A stretch of DNA of 46,534 nucleotides from Stentor coeruleus (GCA_001970955.1 MPUH01000549.1:1-46534), one strand, 5' to 3'. Counted from the first letter of the stretch, positions 10,163-20,975 are shown. Translations and numbers: made by a program. Notes: generated by a model from the letters alone, not told the origin.

Positions 10163-10471
10163 TTAAAACAAAATACAGTCGCATTTGCATTGAATAACTA
10201 ACTCATCTATCTTATCTTGAGTTTTATTAATATCTTTAGCACCATAATTCAATGTAAGTTGATATTTCTTAACAATATCATGAAAATCGCTATTATTTCT
10301 TGATTTATCATTAATATCACTAAAATCAGATGTAAATGTGCTTTTAGTATTCATTGCAAAACCTAAAGGGATATCTAAATTCTTTCTTTCGCTTTGTTTT
10401 TCTAGTTTTTCATTTGTATCAACTGATGTTTCTTGAGCATCTTCACGAGAGGTGTTTTCTTTGGCTTCCAT
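10163..10471 (-). CDS. Hypothetical protein, 102 aa, start disturbed by a duplication
   Basis: I do not recognise this protein. It is acidic and polar at the N-terminus and helical toward the end, with a Cys-rich tail (IQCKCDCILF) that could be lipid-modified. The ATG used here lies in the inner copy of a 48-nt-spaced duplication. The outer copy also has an ATG but meets a TGA after 14 codons. If the duplication is an assembly error, one ATG remains and the gene starts normally. The frame continues after the TAA stop into the membrane ORF at 9890-10117, suggesting one longer gene or a pseudogene. Confidence 0.45.
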   Translation of the reverse strand: MEAKENTSREDAQETSVDTNEKLEKQSERKNLDIPLGFAMNTKSTFTSDFSDINDKSRNNSDFHDIVKKYQLTLNYGAKDINKTQDKIDELVIQCKCDCILF

Positions 10472-10520
10472 TCATATTTCTTGAGCATCTTCACGAGAGG
10501 TGTTTTCTTTGGCTTCCATT
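10429..10520. repeat. 44-nt duplication at a gene start
   Basis: Copies 10429-10472 and 10477-10520 are identical over 44 nt and separated by 4 nt. Both contain the start codon and first codons of the minus-strand gene. The arrangement makes a 14-codon upstream ORF. Confidence 0.85.
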
Positions 10521-11198
10521 TTACAAAGTATTTTAAACAACCAATTGCTTGAATAAATGTATTTGTTTTATGATATTAAAATACTAATAAATTTGTGTAT
10601 TGCTTGATTTTAAAGATAAATGCTATTGTTTTTTTTTTAATGATAATAGAAATATTTCTATTATAAAGAGATTTTATATGTTAGGGAATTGAGTGATTTT
10701 TTTATTAGGGATTATGTCAAAATAAGTTATTTTTCATAGGAATGTAAAGATTTTTCAAGTATTAGAAGGAAAGTTATTTTTTTTTTATATAAGGAGATAC
10801 AATAGGTATAATAAGCTGTACCTTTTAACGTATAAAATATAAATAAATATTTCTTCATGAACTTTTTAACAACAAAATAAACTGTTGGTTAATTTTTTTA
10901 TCAAGGATTGTTTCATAATTAAATATATCATATGATTTTTATACTACATTCTAGTTAATTTTTCTAAGTATTTAAATATAATAAAAATGCTTTAGTATTA
11001 TCCTTAATGATAACTGAATAGGCATAAGATTCTGTGAATTATTGTATTGTTATAGACTAGAAAATTGCTGATTAAAAAATTTGAAAATTTTCTGATTTTT
11101 GTGATATTAAGTATTAAATTTTCTATATTTTACCTATATGAATTAACCATTTAAGTAAAATTGACATCAGACATTCTTATCTTTAAAAGTTAGAAAAT
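10521..11198. other. Intergenic, divergent
   Basis: AT-rich. G outnumbers C to about 10900, then mixed and T-rich. There is no strong A/C-rich block before the plus-strand gene. One isolated TGTTAGGG at 10679-10686 is probably chance. Confidence 0.5.
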
Positions 11199-13994
11199 AT
11201 GGGAATGAGTGAAGAAATTAGAAATGATATAAGGCTTGCTAAAAGTATGATTGAAAGTAATTTAATTACAAAAGCTAAAGATACGCTATATCAGTGTATA
11301 AAAAGAACTCAAAAACTGATATTAGAAACTCATTCATCAAACACTTCATTACTTCAAGTATTTGCCCAACTACTAAACAAAAGCTATAAAAGTATGGCAA
11401 GAATTGAAAAGAAACAGCGCCACTACACAGAAAGTATTGAATGGTATCAAAAAGCATATAACTCAGCAAAAAAAGCAGATGCAACTCCAGATCTCGCAAC
11501 AAAAACTTTTAGAGAACTTCAAGACACTATAAGTTTCTATACAACTAAAATTAAATCATCAAAAAGCCCTATAAGAATCCGTCCTTCGCCAAACCAACAA
11601 AGACTTTATCAGAAAAATTGTCAAAAAATCACTACAAGTTCTTCATGTAAACGTCAGGAAACCTTAAAGCATAGGGATGATTTTGTGAATATGCGAATTT
11701 ATGCAACTCCAATGAAAGAAAAATCAGAAATAACTACAAAAAAGAATAAAATCAAAACTAAATCAAAACTTTCTAATGGAGAAAAGGGAATCGCTTTAGG
11801 AATCAACGAAAAAATCAGCAAAATTTTCAACAGCTTCCATTTAAAAAACAAAAAACCGCAGAAAAATATAGAAAAAAGCGACCAAAGCGAAAAAAAATCA
11901 ACAGAAATCTTCCAAGAAAGCGAAATTCAACTAAAAAGCCCTGATTTAACCCTAAAAGTTCCAAAAAGCATGAACTTCTCCTTGGAAACTGGGATAAAAT
12001 TAGGTGTTTTGAACACAAAAGCAGAAAAAAAAAATGTTAGCAACAAATTAGAAGAAGAAAAAGCTATAATCGTTAGAAAAGTATGTGCTGAAGCTGCTGA
12101 TTTTCTAAGTAAAAGGCTTGAAAGTAGGACAAATGCATTAGGTTTCATAGTAAAAAGTTCTAAAATCCTCATGAACTCTATAGAAACCAATATTTTATAT
12201 TATTTAAACCAAAACTATACAAAAATTACCATAATCTGCAAACAAAACAATAAAAAATACACCCTGACCCTACCTTTTAACCAAGATCAAGGGTCAATAA
12301 GCGAATATATTGATAAGAAAATCGAAAATTATCTGCTAATTGTTGATGATAAACTAGAAATTGTCCCAATTTCTAGCAAAACCATAGCAAAAGGATTTGT
12401 TGTTGACGAGATTTCGTATACCGTGAGCATTTGTGAAGAGTACCCTAGAGAAAAATACTGCGTTTCAGGGACTTTTATGAAAACTTTCTTGGAAAAGCAC
12501 GATAAAAGTGAGGCAAAAAACCAGTTTCTGCAGGTTTTTACCAAATTGCCTCAAAGAAAAAACCCTATGCAAGCTTTTTCTTGCGTATTTGTTAATGAAA
12601 AGCATCAGATTTCAGTTAATTCACTAGAAAACTGGAGGAAAATTTTTCATATTTCTGAGTTTTCATACAACAACCTGCCTGTCACAGCGAAAATCAGCGA
12701 GCTTTCCTTTGAAAACTCATTTTACTACATATTATCCATAAGCAATTTCCCTTATATCAGACTACCTAAACATATTATCTCCAACAACTTCTGGAACCCT
12801 TCTTCAAACTCATGTAATCACATCCTTCTCTTAAATTCTATTCATTTTTCTGATAACTTTACTGATTTTTACTTAGAACTACCTCAAATTATAAAAAAAA
12901 TCCCATCTATCCTAGAAAAATCTCCTGAAGAAACCTTACAAATTTCAGTAAACAGCGGAAGTATTATAAAAAACTTGCAAAGTGGATCGCCGAAAGCCCA
13001 AGATAAAGATGGTTTTAATAAAAAACATTTAAAAAGTCTAATAAAACTACAAAGGAAATTCAAAAAATACTTGATTGATGATAAAAATAAATTACAAATA
13101 AACGAGTATAATGGGGTTATACTAAGTACAAAAATCCAAGATTTCGAAGTTAATGTGCTAGCTAAGAACGATGCTTGTCTTGTGCAAATGGCTAACGTAG
13201 AAAAGCATTTTTATTTGTATATAAACCATTTTATGTTCCCTTATCCTAGGTTTCTATATGTAAAAAAATTAGTTGATTCAATTATTATAGAATATAGCAC
13301 TGCAACGGGTAAAATCGGAACGAAAATCTTTAATTTTAGTAAAGGGATTTTTGATCAAATTGGTGATGGGCGAATAATATATCGTGACTGTAAACTTGTA
13401 AACCGCGATTTACATCAAATTTGTTGCTACTACTACACCTCAGGTTTATTAGAATTTTCTGTAACAAACAAACTAGGTCATGAAAGCAAATTCCGTATCG
13501 ATATTCAAACTTTATCTTCTTCTTTAGGCCTTGATAGTCAATATTTATATGGAATGGTAAAATTTGCTGTAAAAAATTTACTTATTATAAAAGAACCTGA
13601 TATTATCTACCTTGACTTAGGACGAAAATATACAACTTTAGACAGTGTGATTAAAATCCAAGCATTTTTTCGTGGACGGTCTATAAGGAAAACTATTCCA
13701 AGAGTAACTATGAATGCTATTTATAAGAATTATTTAATGCTGAAGAAGAAAAAATATGCGATTTTATTGATTTTGAAAGATAAGATAATTATGTTAAGAG
13801 CGATCAGAGGATGTGAGGTTTGGGGTAAAAACTTATCAAAAATTGCTTTAGATAGAGAAGGGCTTTTGACGAATATTGATTATTTTTTCCATAATTTTAT
13901 AAAAATTGGGATGAGTAAAAATCAAGATGAGAAAATAGTTTTTAATGGATTGGATAAGTATGCTAGTACTGATGATGTTTATAAGTACAGATAA
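11199..13994 (+). CDS. Large IQ-motif protein, 931 aa, unassigned
   Basis: Residues 1-118 are helical and resemble a TPR or MIT-like bundle (YTESIEWYQKAYNSAKKADA). Residues 120-280 are basic and Ser/Lys-rich, probably disordered. The central part is mixed alpha/beta with no domain I can name. Near residues 819-831, KIQAFFRGRSIRK fits the IQ consensus IQxxxRGxxxR, a calmodulin-binding element. A weaker IQ-like segment, LIKLQRKFKKYL, lies in the middle. There are no membrane segments. The frame is open without introns. Calcium/calmodulin-linked cytoskeletal proteins often combine these elements, but the function here is unknown. Confidence 0.8.
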   Translation: MGMSEEIRNDIRLAKSMIESNLITKAKDTLYQCIKRTQKLILETHSSNTSLLQVFAQLLNKSYKSMARIEKKQRHYTESIEWYQKAYNSAKKADATPDLATKTFRELQDTISFYTTKIKSSKSPIRIRPSPNQQRLYQKNCQKITTSSSCKRQETLKHRDDFVNMRIYATPMKEKSEITTKKNKIKTKSKLSNGEKGIALGINEKISKIFNSFHLKNKKPQKNIEKSDQSEKKSTEIFQESEIQLKSPDLTLKVPKSMNFSLETGIKLGVLNTKAEKKNVSNKLEEEKAIIVRKVCAEAADFLSKRLESRTNALGFIVKSSKILMNSIETNILYYLNQNYTKITIICKQNNKKYTLTLPFNQDQGSISEYIDKKIENYLLIVDDKLEIVPISSKTIAKGFVVDEISYTVSICEEYPREKYCVSGTFMKTFLEKHDKSEAKNQFLQVFTKLPQRKNPMQAFSCVFVNEKHQISVNSLENWRKIFHISEFSYNNLPVTAKISELSFENSFYYILSISNFPYIRLPKHIISNNFWNPSSNSCNHILLLNSIHFSDNFTDFYLELPQIIKKIPSILEKSPEETLQISVNSGSIIKNLQSGSPKAQDKDGFNKKHLKSLIKLQRKFKKYLIDDKNKLQINEYNGVILSTKIQDFEVNVLAKNDACLVQMANVEKHFYLYINHFMFPYPRFLYVKKLVDSIIIEYSTATGKIGTKIFNFSKGIFDQIGDGRIIYRDCKLVNRDLHQICCYYYTSGLLEFSVTNKLGHESKFRIDIQTLSSSLGLDSQYLYGMVKFAVKNLLIIKEPDIIYLDLGRKYTTLDSVIKIQAFFRGRSIRKTIPRVTMNAIYKNYLMLKKKKYAILLILKDKIIMLRAIRGCEVWGKNLSKIALDREGLLTNIDYFFHNFIKIGMSKNQDEKIVFNGLDKYASTDDVYKYR

Positions 13995-14247
13995 TTTATA
14001 TAAAATTTGGATAATAGTTTAGATAATATATAGGCTGATTGTTTTGAGATTTTTATATGATATTGGAATGAGGTTTATATAGTTTTTTTCGATTTTTATA
14101 TAGAAAATATAAATTTTTTTTTGTGTTTTAGGTTTGTGATAAAATTATTTTTAGGGTTTTTAGTTAGAAATTTTGATGATTTAATTGGATGATTAGGATT
14201 TTTTTTTGGTTTTATGATTGTAGTTAAAAAGGATATAATTTAAGTTT

Positions 14248-14838
14248 ATGTTTAAAGTTCTTAAAAGACTGAAAATATATACAAAGACAGGGGATAAAGG
14301 AAGTACATCTTTGTTTACTGGGGAACGGAGAAGTAAAGATGACGCTGTGTTCCAGAGTTTAGGAAATACCGATGAATTAAATTCTTTTATCGGCCTTGTA
14401 CTTTATATATAGGCAGCTGTTCAATGTAAAAACCATCAAGATATAAGTAACATGTTAGAATTCATCCAAAGTCGCTTACTTGATGTTGGAAGTAATATCG
14501 CAACCCCAAAATCTTCTAATCATGAAAAACTTGCAAGGGTAGGATTTAAGGCTGAATATGTTGATAATTTAGAAAAGTGGATTGATCAGATGGATAAAGA
14601 TTTGCCACCTTTAAAGAATTTTATATTACCTTCAGGTGGTGAAGGGTCTGCTAGGCTTCATGTAGCAAGATCTGTATGTAGAAGAGCTGAAAGAAGTATT
14701 GTTAAGCAGTTTTTAGATGGGGAAGTTGATGAAAGTGCTTATAAGTTTATTAATAGACTTAGTGACTTTTTGTTTGTTGCGGCAAGAACTGTAGCTCATA
14801 GGGAAAATATACAAGAAACTATATGGAAAAAAGAATAA
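14248..14838 (+). CDS. MMAB: Cob(I)alamin adenosyltransferase
   Basis: PduO-type ATP:cob(I)alamin adenosyltransferase, which makes adenosylcobalamin for methylmalonyl-CoA mutase in mitochondria. One 15-nt intron at 14398-14412 (GTACTTTATATATAG) joins two exons into about 191 aa. The ATP-binding N-terminal motif [20 protein letters not shown] and the [13 protein letters not shown] segment straddling the intron match the family. So does the C-terminal block [11 protein letters not shown] followed by [12 protein letters not shown]. The N-terminus has only eight residues before the core (MFKVLKRL), a very short or absent targeting peptide. It lies 253 nt after the preceding plus-strand gene, in G/T-rich DNA. 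Confidence 0.93.
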
Positions 14839-14949
14839 TTAATATATGGACTTTAGAGGTAAGATAAAGGTTTTTTTTTTTGATTTTTATAGTATTTATG
14901 ATTAGTTTTTAGTAAAGTAAGGTTATTCAATATTTTTATATAACTATTA

Positions 14950-15870
14950 CTATATTAAACCTTTCTTTATTGCACTTCCGATAGTCAATCTTACAAGAAT
15001 AATAGTGATCTGATAAGGGACAAAATTCAATAGAAATCCAAGAATTTTGTGTTTCCAATATCCATGGTTAACCCCGCTACGCAATCCTCCAAGTGATGCT
15101 CTAGCAAATGTATCAGGGTCTGTACTTAAAGGTAAATCTTGAGTTTTATTTTTTTTAACCATTGGTGTTATAACAAGGCCTGGCTTTATAACTGCAAACT
15201 CAATTTTACCCAAATACTCATATCTAAGACCTTCGCTAAAAAAAGCATTATACCTCTTAGTCGCTGAATAAACTGCATTTCCAGGGAAAATCGACTCCTC
15301 CATCGTCGAGCCCATATTAATAACCAAGCTTTTCTGTTTAGTCTCTTCATATCTTTTAAGAAAAACCCCAATAAGTTGATGTGTAATCATAGTACTAGGA
15401 TAAACATTAACGCCAATCATACTTTCAATATTCTCAAAAGTTTCATTGTTTAATAATTTTACTGTAGCAGAGCCAACATTATTAACCAATATCGAAATAT
15501 TAAAGTTACTAATAGTCTCAAAAAAATTCTCATAAATTTTTATAGGGTTTCTATGACTATATGAGAAATCTATAGCAATAAGTTCTATAATACTTTGTGG
15601 GTAAAGGTCTAAAAATTCACTTTTAACTTTTTGAAGCTTTTCAGGACTTCTTGAGACTAAGATTATTTTAAAACCTCTTCTGAGGAACTCTTTTGCCATA
15701 GCTTTACCGATACCATCAGTAGCACCAGTAATAAGCACATAGCCGTATAAGAATTGATTTAAGTTTATACAACTGAAAAAAGTCCAATATAGTAAAGGAA
15801 GAACATAGCATGATAGTTTTATACAACCTATTATTGCCAGGATGTGCCAGAGAATGATGTACCACTCCAT
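14950..15870 (-). CDS. ER-type short-chain dehydrogenase (very-long-chain 3-oxoacyl-CoA reductase-like)
   Basis: 306 aa, standard for the HSD17B12/KAR group. Residues 4-34 are hydrophobic, fitting an ER membrane anchor. The NADPH-binding motif TGATDGIG is at 48-55, followed by an SRSPEKL segment typical of NADPH-dependent members. NNVG is at 130-133. The catalytic residues are Ser188, Tyr201 and Lys205 (YSATK). A second hydrophobic stretch (KILGFLLNFVPYQITIILV) lies near the C-terminus. By family it reduces 3-oxoacyl-CoA in fatty-acid elongation, or a steroid-like substrate. The exact substrate cannot be decided from motifs alone. The frame is complete, with no introns. It converges on MMAB. 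Confidence 0.88.
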   Translation of the reverse strand: MEWYIILWHILAIIGCIKLSCYVLPLLYWTFFSCINLNQFLYGYVLITGATDGIGKAMAKEFLRRGFKIILVSRSPEKLQKVKSEFLDLYPQSIIELIAIDFSYSHRNPIKIYENFFETISNFNISILVNNVGSATVKLLNNETFENIESMIGVNVYPSTMITHQLIGVFLKRYEETKQKSLVINMGSTMEESIFPGNAVYSATKRYNAFFSEGLRYEYLGKIEFAVIKPGLVITPMVKKNKTQDLPLSTDPDTFARASLGGLRSGVNHGYWKHKILGFLLNFVPYQITIILVRLTIGSAIKKGLI

Positions 15871-16304
15871 TAATTATAGTGGAAAAATAAAGAGGAAAAT
15901 TTTATTAAGGGGATAAAGACTGTGTATAAGATAAGAAGAGTTTTTATTAGATTTTATAGAGTTTTTAAGGTTTTTGTTTGGATTTTAAAGCTTTTTTGAT
16001 GAATGAAGATTTATTGGAGAAAAGTATATAAAATTATATACTCAGTAATTGTAGTAAACTCTAACACATATTTATCGAAGTAAAAAATTAAAAATTAAGT
16101 TAAAGTTTTTATGAGTAAGGATGATCCTTTGAATGCTGATGAAAATAAAGCGAAAATATAAAATTGAAATAAAGAAGAAATTTTTAAATGAAAAAAACTT
16201 GGATTTTTAAGGTTTAGAGATTGTGTGAATAGGTGTTATGTAATAGATTGAAAATTTTATTAGTTTATTGATTAAGACGGAAAAATGCCATATTAATTTT
16301 AACG
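15871..16304. other. Intergenic, divergent
   Basis: G-rich over much of its length, right up to the next plus-strand gene, with little of the A/C-rich block usual before starts here. No coding signal. Confidence 0.5.
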
Positions 16305-18170
16305 ATGATTTTAACGAAGCTCACTATGTATTTTCTTGCTTTAGTATTAGGGAATCAAATGAAAATTCAAACATATGAAACCTGCGATGTTAGTATATGC
16401 GAATCTGAAAAAGTGGAAATGGATTCTGATGGGACTTTCTGGCCTAAGTACTGCTATCAATGTCCTAACGGTGAAGAAGAAGTAATATTTCTTAGAGAAT
16501 ATACGCCAAATGGCTGGCACTATACAACAACAAAAGACTCTTTATACCAAGGTAGACTAATCCTTAATATTCTTCCATGCGATAATGAAGAAGTTGATTC
16601 AATGGGCAATCGTTGGGAAACTTGGTGTTTTGACACTGGGGATTTTGTTAGTTTTGAAAAACTTGGGGAAAAAAACTGGGTGTATAAGCAAGATTATGCT
16701 GGAGGATATGGAAGATTGCAATTTAGAAGAATACTTGATGACAGTTTATTGAAAATATATAAAAAACCTTTAGAAAATAATGAAGATGTTCAAGATTCTA
16801 AAGAAAAAATAAAGGAAAAAAATGGAGATAAAAGAATTGTTAATAATTTTAATAGTACTGAAGTTAATGAAGAAATAAAAAATACTCCTGCTCAAGAACC
16901 AAATGATGAGATTGAGGGTTTTATAAGAGACAAGGTAGAAAAGTTGAATGAAAATACAATTAAAAATAAAGATTATAAGTTAAAAAAACCTGAAAACCAA
17001 GAGGAATTGAGTTTAGAAGATGAGTTTTCTGTAGAAGTTGTTAAAAGTTTTACAGATAACTTTGACTTAGACATAAAACACAAGGATCTTAGTGTCCAAA
17101 CATCAAAAGATTGCTGCGAAAATGAAAACCCAAAAAAAGACATGAATTTATCTCAAAAGTTACTATCCCCTTCTGAACCCACTAATCAAAACATTCCCAA
17201 ACCACTACAAAAATCCCATACAACAGAAACTAAAACTGAATCTAAAGAATCTGATATTCCAAATGATTCTCAACAATCAACAATTATTAACAATCTTTCA
17301 CCTACTAAATCACAACCAAAAAATAATCAAAATTTTCCTGAAACTTTTTTGGTTTCTGACTCTTCAACCTTAATAAACACTTTAGAAAACTCTAAAACAA
17401 AATCTCAAAGTATTCATAAAGGAGAAATATCTGAAAACAATAATCAAGAAACTAATAAAAAATCAGAAATTCCTGAAGATGATTCTAAGAATTTAGATAA
17501 AAATATTAAAGAAAATTCTCAAAGTGTTATAAAAGAAGAAATAATCCTTCCTAATATAGAAAAAATGCCATTTACTAACTCAGTATATGAGGATTCTTTT
17601 GATAAAAATATTTTAGACGATAAGATTATTGATAAAAAGAATGAAGCTCAAAAAATATCTGAAAATTTGTTGGTGAATGAGGAAAAAAATTATAATCAGA
17701 TAGAAAATAATGATGCTGTAGTTGAGGATGATCAAAGATGTATAGACTCTTTTGAAGGAAATGAGTCTGATACTGACACAATATTAATACCTTGTAGTGA
17801 AGTAGAGGGGGATAAGTCTGGAAGGTATTTTTATGTTGATTATGATGATAAAATGAACAAAATTGATTATATTAAAGATGATAATGGGAATTTTGTTTTT
17901 GATACAGAGACAAAACAAAGAGTATCTGGAGGGTTTTTAAGTCCTAAGCCTATAGTTAAAGAAAAAAACACTCCATGCACAGTTTATGATATTAAAGGTA
18001 AAATTATTGAATTAGAGGCTGATATGTATATAAAAGATCTCTTTTGGCAAGTTGTTTATGAGAATGGTATTAGAGTTAAATTTATGAGGTCAACACTTCT
18101 TTCAGAGAAAATTAACGGGAGTTATTTAATTGACCCAAATACCGGGTACCGATATCGAAGTTTTATTTAA
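16305..18170 (+). CDS. Predicted secreted modular protein, 621 aa
   Basis: The N-terminus (MILTKLTMYFLALVLGNQ) looks like a signal peptide. Residues about 27-160 hold a Cys/Trp-rich region in two related units: CDVSICESEKVEMDSDGTFW, and CDNEEVDSMGNRWETWC followed by KNWVYK. Residues about 170-490 are acidic, Asn/Lys/Glu-rich and probably disordered. The C-terminus has two weaker units starting IPCSEVEGDKSGRYF and TPCTVYDIKG, again ending in aromatic strands. The pattern suggests repeated small modules around a disordered linker. I do not recognise the family. No GPI signal or membrane segment is seen at the C-terminus. No intron is needed. Confidence 0.75.
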   Translation: MILTKLTMYFLALVLGNQMKIQTYETCDVSICESEKVEMDSDGTFWPKYCYQCPNGEEEVIFLREYTPNGWHYTTTKDSLYQGRLILNILPCDNEEVDSMGNRWETWCFDTGDFVSFEKLGEKNWVYKQDYAGGYGRLQFRRILDDSLLKIYKKPLENNEDVQDSKEKIKEKNGDKRIVNNFNSTEVNEEIKNTPAQEPNDEIEGFIRDKVEKLNENTIKNKDYKLKKPENQEELSLEDEFSVEVVKSFTDNFDLDIKHKDLSVQTSKDCCENENPKKDMNLSQKLLSPSEPTNQNIPKPLQKSHTTETKTESKESDIPNDSQQSTIINNLSPTKSQPKNNQNFPETFLVSDSSTLINTLENSKTKSQSIHKGEISENNNQETNKKSEIPEDDSKNLDKNIKENSQSVIKEEIILPNIEKMPFTNSVYEDSFDKNILDDKIIDKKNEAQKISENLLVNEEKNYNQIENNDAVVEDDQRCIDSFEGNESDTDTILIPCSEVEGDKSGRYFYVDYDDKMNKIDYIKDDNGNFVFDTETKQRVSGGFLSPKPIVKEKNTPCTVYDIKGKIIELEADMYIKDLFWQVVYENGIRVKFMRSTLLSEKINGSYLIDPNTGYRYRSFI

Positions 18171-18912
18171 TTAAATAAGATGCATATATTATATTTGAAT
18201 ATAGTCAGAAATAATAATAATTTAAGCGTATTGCATGACAAATTAGTCACTTTAAATTATAAAAATGATAAAGTAAATTATATACACATAAAATAATCTA
18301 AATTAAGTCATTTAAATTTCTATATTTTACAATCTTTTAAAATTATATATCACGATGATTCAAAACAAACTTCTATATAAATAATCAAGAATATCTTAAA
18401 TCTTCTTTTTCCCCTAGTTACAAAATTTTTAAAACATTTAAAATCTTATGAATATCATTATCCAATTTAACAGCATTTATACCTATATTTAAATACATCA
18501 TTCTCAATAACTTAAATAAAAATAATAAAAACCTCAGACTTCAAATTGATATTTTCCGAAAAATATATTAAAAATAATAATAATATCATCAACAGTATCA
18601 ATAAATCATTAAAAAAACCTTTACTAACTATCCTCTTTAGCATCAGCACAAAATAAAAAATTTTTTAAACATTTAAAGCAAAAATCTTCAATTCATACAA
18701 AAATTCCCAAAAGTCATAGTAATAATCATCATAATTCTAACCCATATTTAAACATAAAAATCCAATTAAACATATCCTCATCAACAAATTCATAATTTTC
18801 TAATAAAAACCATAATCTTTCAAACCTCATGCCAAAATCCAATCCTAACTTTTAGTTTTTCTCATAAAATCTTATCATTAAATCTTCCTCAATATCAATT
18901 TCTAATAATAAA
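18171..18912. other. Intergenic between two plus-strand genes
   Basis: A short mixed segment to about 18290, then more than 600 nt of A/C-rich, G-poor DNA up to the next ATG. Translations are low-complexity; no gene seen. Confidence 0.55.
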
Positions 18913-19584
18913 ATGAAAAAAACCAAGATTTCAGGGCCTTCTTTTTGGATCTCACCTCAAGACAACATATTCGAAACCCCAATGATAAAACTAATCTCCA
19001 AACTCAACCACAGAAGATGTAACTCAGGAAAAATCAGTCCATACAAAGACCAGTCAAATCTTACTAGGCTTCAATCAGCACTAAAAACTTCCACAAGGCA
19101 ACAAAGCCCAAAGCTTTTAAAATACCAAAAAAATGCATCATCCAAGTCGATTTCCTGTAAAAAAATCACGAATAAACCAGTGACTAAGAAGAAAATTAAG
19201 CGAAAGAAAAAGACTATAAATCAACAAAAACTTAAAGAATTAAAAGGTTCACAAACATTCAAAGCTCCAAAAGTATTCCAAAATCAAATTTTTCGTGATG
19301 TATATGATGATGAAGGAAATCATGATAGGATTATGGATACAATTGAAATCTCAGAAAGTCTTCCTGAAATTGTGAATGAAGAAGATCTACATTCAACAAG
19401 TCAACTTATAATCCCAAAGGATATTGAGCTTGAGCTTAAAGAGTATGACAATATTGAATATAAATTACACCCAAAACAACCAGAAAACAGTTTTTTGCAG
19501 AAAACTGAAGATAATACCAAGATAGATCAAAGCGATTTGTTTAAAAAACTGCAAAAACTAGTTATAGATCAGAATGAGTTTTAG
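18913..19584 (+). CDS. Hypothetical basic protein, 223 aa
   Basis: Not recognised. Residues 1-100 are strongly basic with Ser/Thr (KPVTKKKIKRKKKTINQQK), and the rest is acidic and polar. No hydrophobic core or membrane segment. It is probably largely disordered, possibly nucleic-acid or microtubule binding by charge alone. The ATG at 18913 follows a G-poor leader and the frame is open to TAG at 19582-19584. Confidence 0.65.
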   Translation: MKKTKISGPSFWISPQDNIFETPMIKLISKLNHRRCNSGKISPYKDQSNLTRLQSALKTSTRQQSPKLLKYQKNASSKSISCKKITNKPVTKKKIKRKKKTINQQKLKELKGSQTFKAPKVFQNQIFRDVYDDEGNHDRIMDTIEISESLPEIVNEEDLHSTSQLIIPKDIELELKEYDNIEYKLHPKQPENSFLQKTEDNTKIDQSDLFKKLQKLVIDQNEF

Positions 19585-19773
19585 AAATGCTTTAATTTTA
19601 GATAATATCATATGGTTTGTATAAGTCGATTAAAGTTTTGACTGTTATTTAATAGGAATTTCTATTGTTAGGATTTAGTTTAATGTTTAAGAATGAGATG
19701 GGATAATGATGAAATTTTATAATTTTTAGGGTTTTTTGTTGGATATTGTGAGAAAGATGATTAAATTTTTTTT

Positions 19774-19822
19774 TGTGTATTAAGGAAGGTTAGAAAANTG
19801 TGTATTAAGGAAGGTTAGAAAA
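19774..19822. repeat. 24-nt direct repeat around N at 19798
   Basis: The 24 nt before the N (19774-19797) recur immediately after it (19799-19822). This is typical of two contig ends that overlap but were not merged. Confidence 0.9.
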
Positions 19823-20568
19823 GATTATGGAATGGATTTAGCTTTGGATTTTATTGAAAATTAGCTTCCGGAATTTTGGTGTGGGTTTAGAAAATTATTA
19901 AGATTTTTAGGAAATTCTAGATGCTTGGTATGATAAAAGAATTAGGATTTAGAATTGAGGAATTCCATATTGTTTAGAGTTTAGGGATTTTATGTTTTAG
20001 GATATGATTTAGAGTATGTATTTATTTCTAAATATTTTATAGGACTTGAAATAAGCATTTTGTGGAAATCTCTTTGTTAATATTTTTGTAGGGGGATAGG
20101 ATAAGTGATATATAGGTGCATGAATAATAGTGTGATTAGAAGGTAAAGGGGAATTTCGTTTATAAATTTTAGAAGTCTTATACTATTCTTAAGGGAATAA
20201 CACTTTTTCTTCTAAGTGTCCTTAGTTGGTTTAGAACATAATATTTCAATAATAAATACTCATAAACACAAAAAGGGTTATTTGCTGCCTTATTGACAAG
20301 ATTAACAATTGTAATCTGCCTCTTAATCTAGTCTAAATAAAAAAATACACATTTTAATAAAAATTTTACTTTAAATTACACTAAAGCCTTCTTAATTCAA
20401 TAAATACTTTGATCTCTAAAATAATCACCTAAATCATAACTATTTATCATAATTTTAATCCAAAGTCTTTATTAAATTACCACAACTCTATAATTACTTA
20501 ATCCATACTTAAAAATTGTTGAAATGTATACCTTTAAACATAAATCATTCGCAATAAAATATTCTTTT

Positions 20569-20790
20569 CAATCCAGTACAAAAATTAATAAAACCATGTA
20601 ATTTAAACCTAAAACCAATCTAAAACTTACCATAAATAATCTCCCACTTTCCCAAACAAGCCCTGCTTTTTTACTTTTTNCAATCCAGTACAAAAATTAA
20701 TAAAACCATGTAATTTAAACCTAAAACCAATCTAAAACTTACCACAAATAATCTCCCACTTTCCCAAACAAGCCCTGCTTTTTTACTTTT
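20569..20790. repeat. About 110-nt direct repeat around N at 20680
   Basis: Bases 20569-20679 recur at 20681-20790 with a single internal substitution (TACCATAAAT versus TACCACAAAT). Probably an unmerged contig overlap, with an allelic or error difference. Confidence 0.9.
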
Positions 20791-20975
20791 AACTATCCTA
20801 AACCCAAATATTCACTAAAAATCTTCATCAAACCTGCTACAACAATTTCATAAAAACCTCACCAAAACTTTCCTATCATAAGTATCCCATACCTTATCAA
20901 AAATAGCAAAACTTTTTTTTGCATCTCAGACATTATCCAATCGCTATTTCTCTATTCCTACTTTAACTAGAGAAT

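Larger units (their letters stand above)
19585..20975. other. Long convergent intergenic region with two assembly gaps
   Basis: G/T-rich to about 20170 and A/C-rich from about 20200 to 20940. Contains N gaps at 19798 and 20680, each flanked by direct repeats. No gene seen. Confidence 0.6.

Noticed and set aside
10679..10686. Single TGTTAGGG telomere unit
   Set aside because: One 8-mer in 46 kb of AT-rich DNA can be chance.
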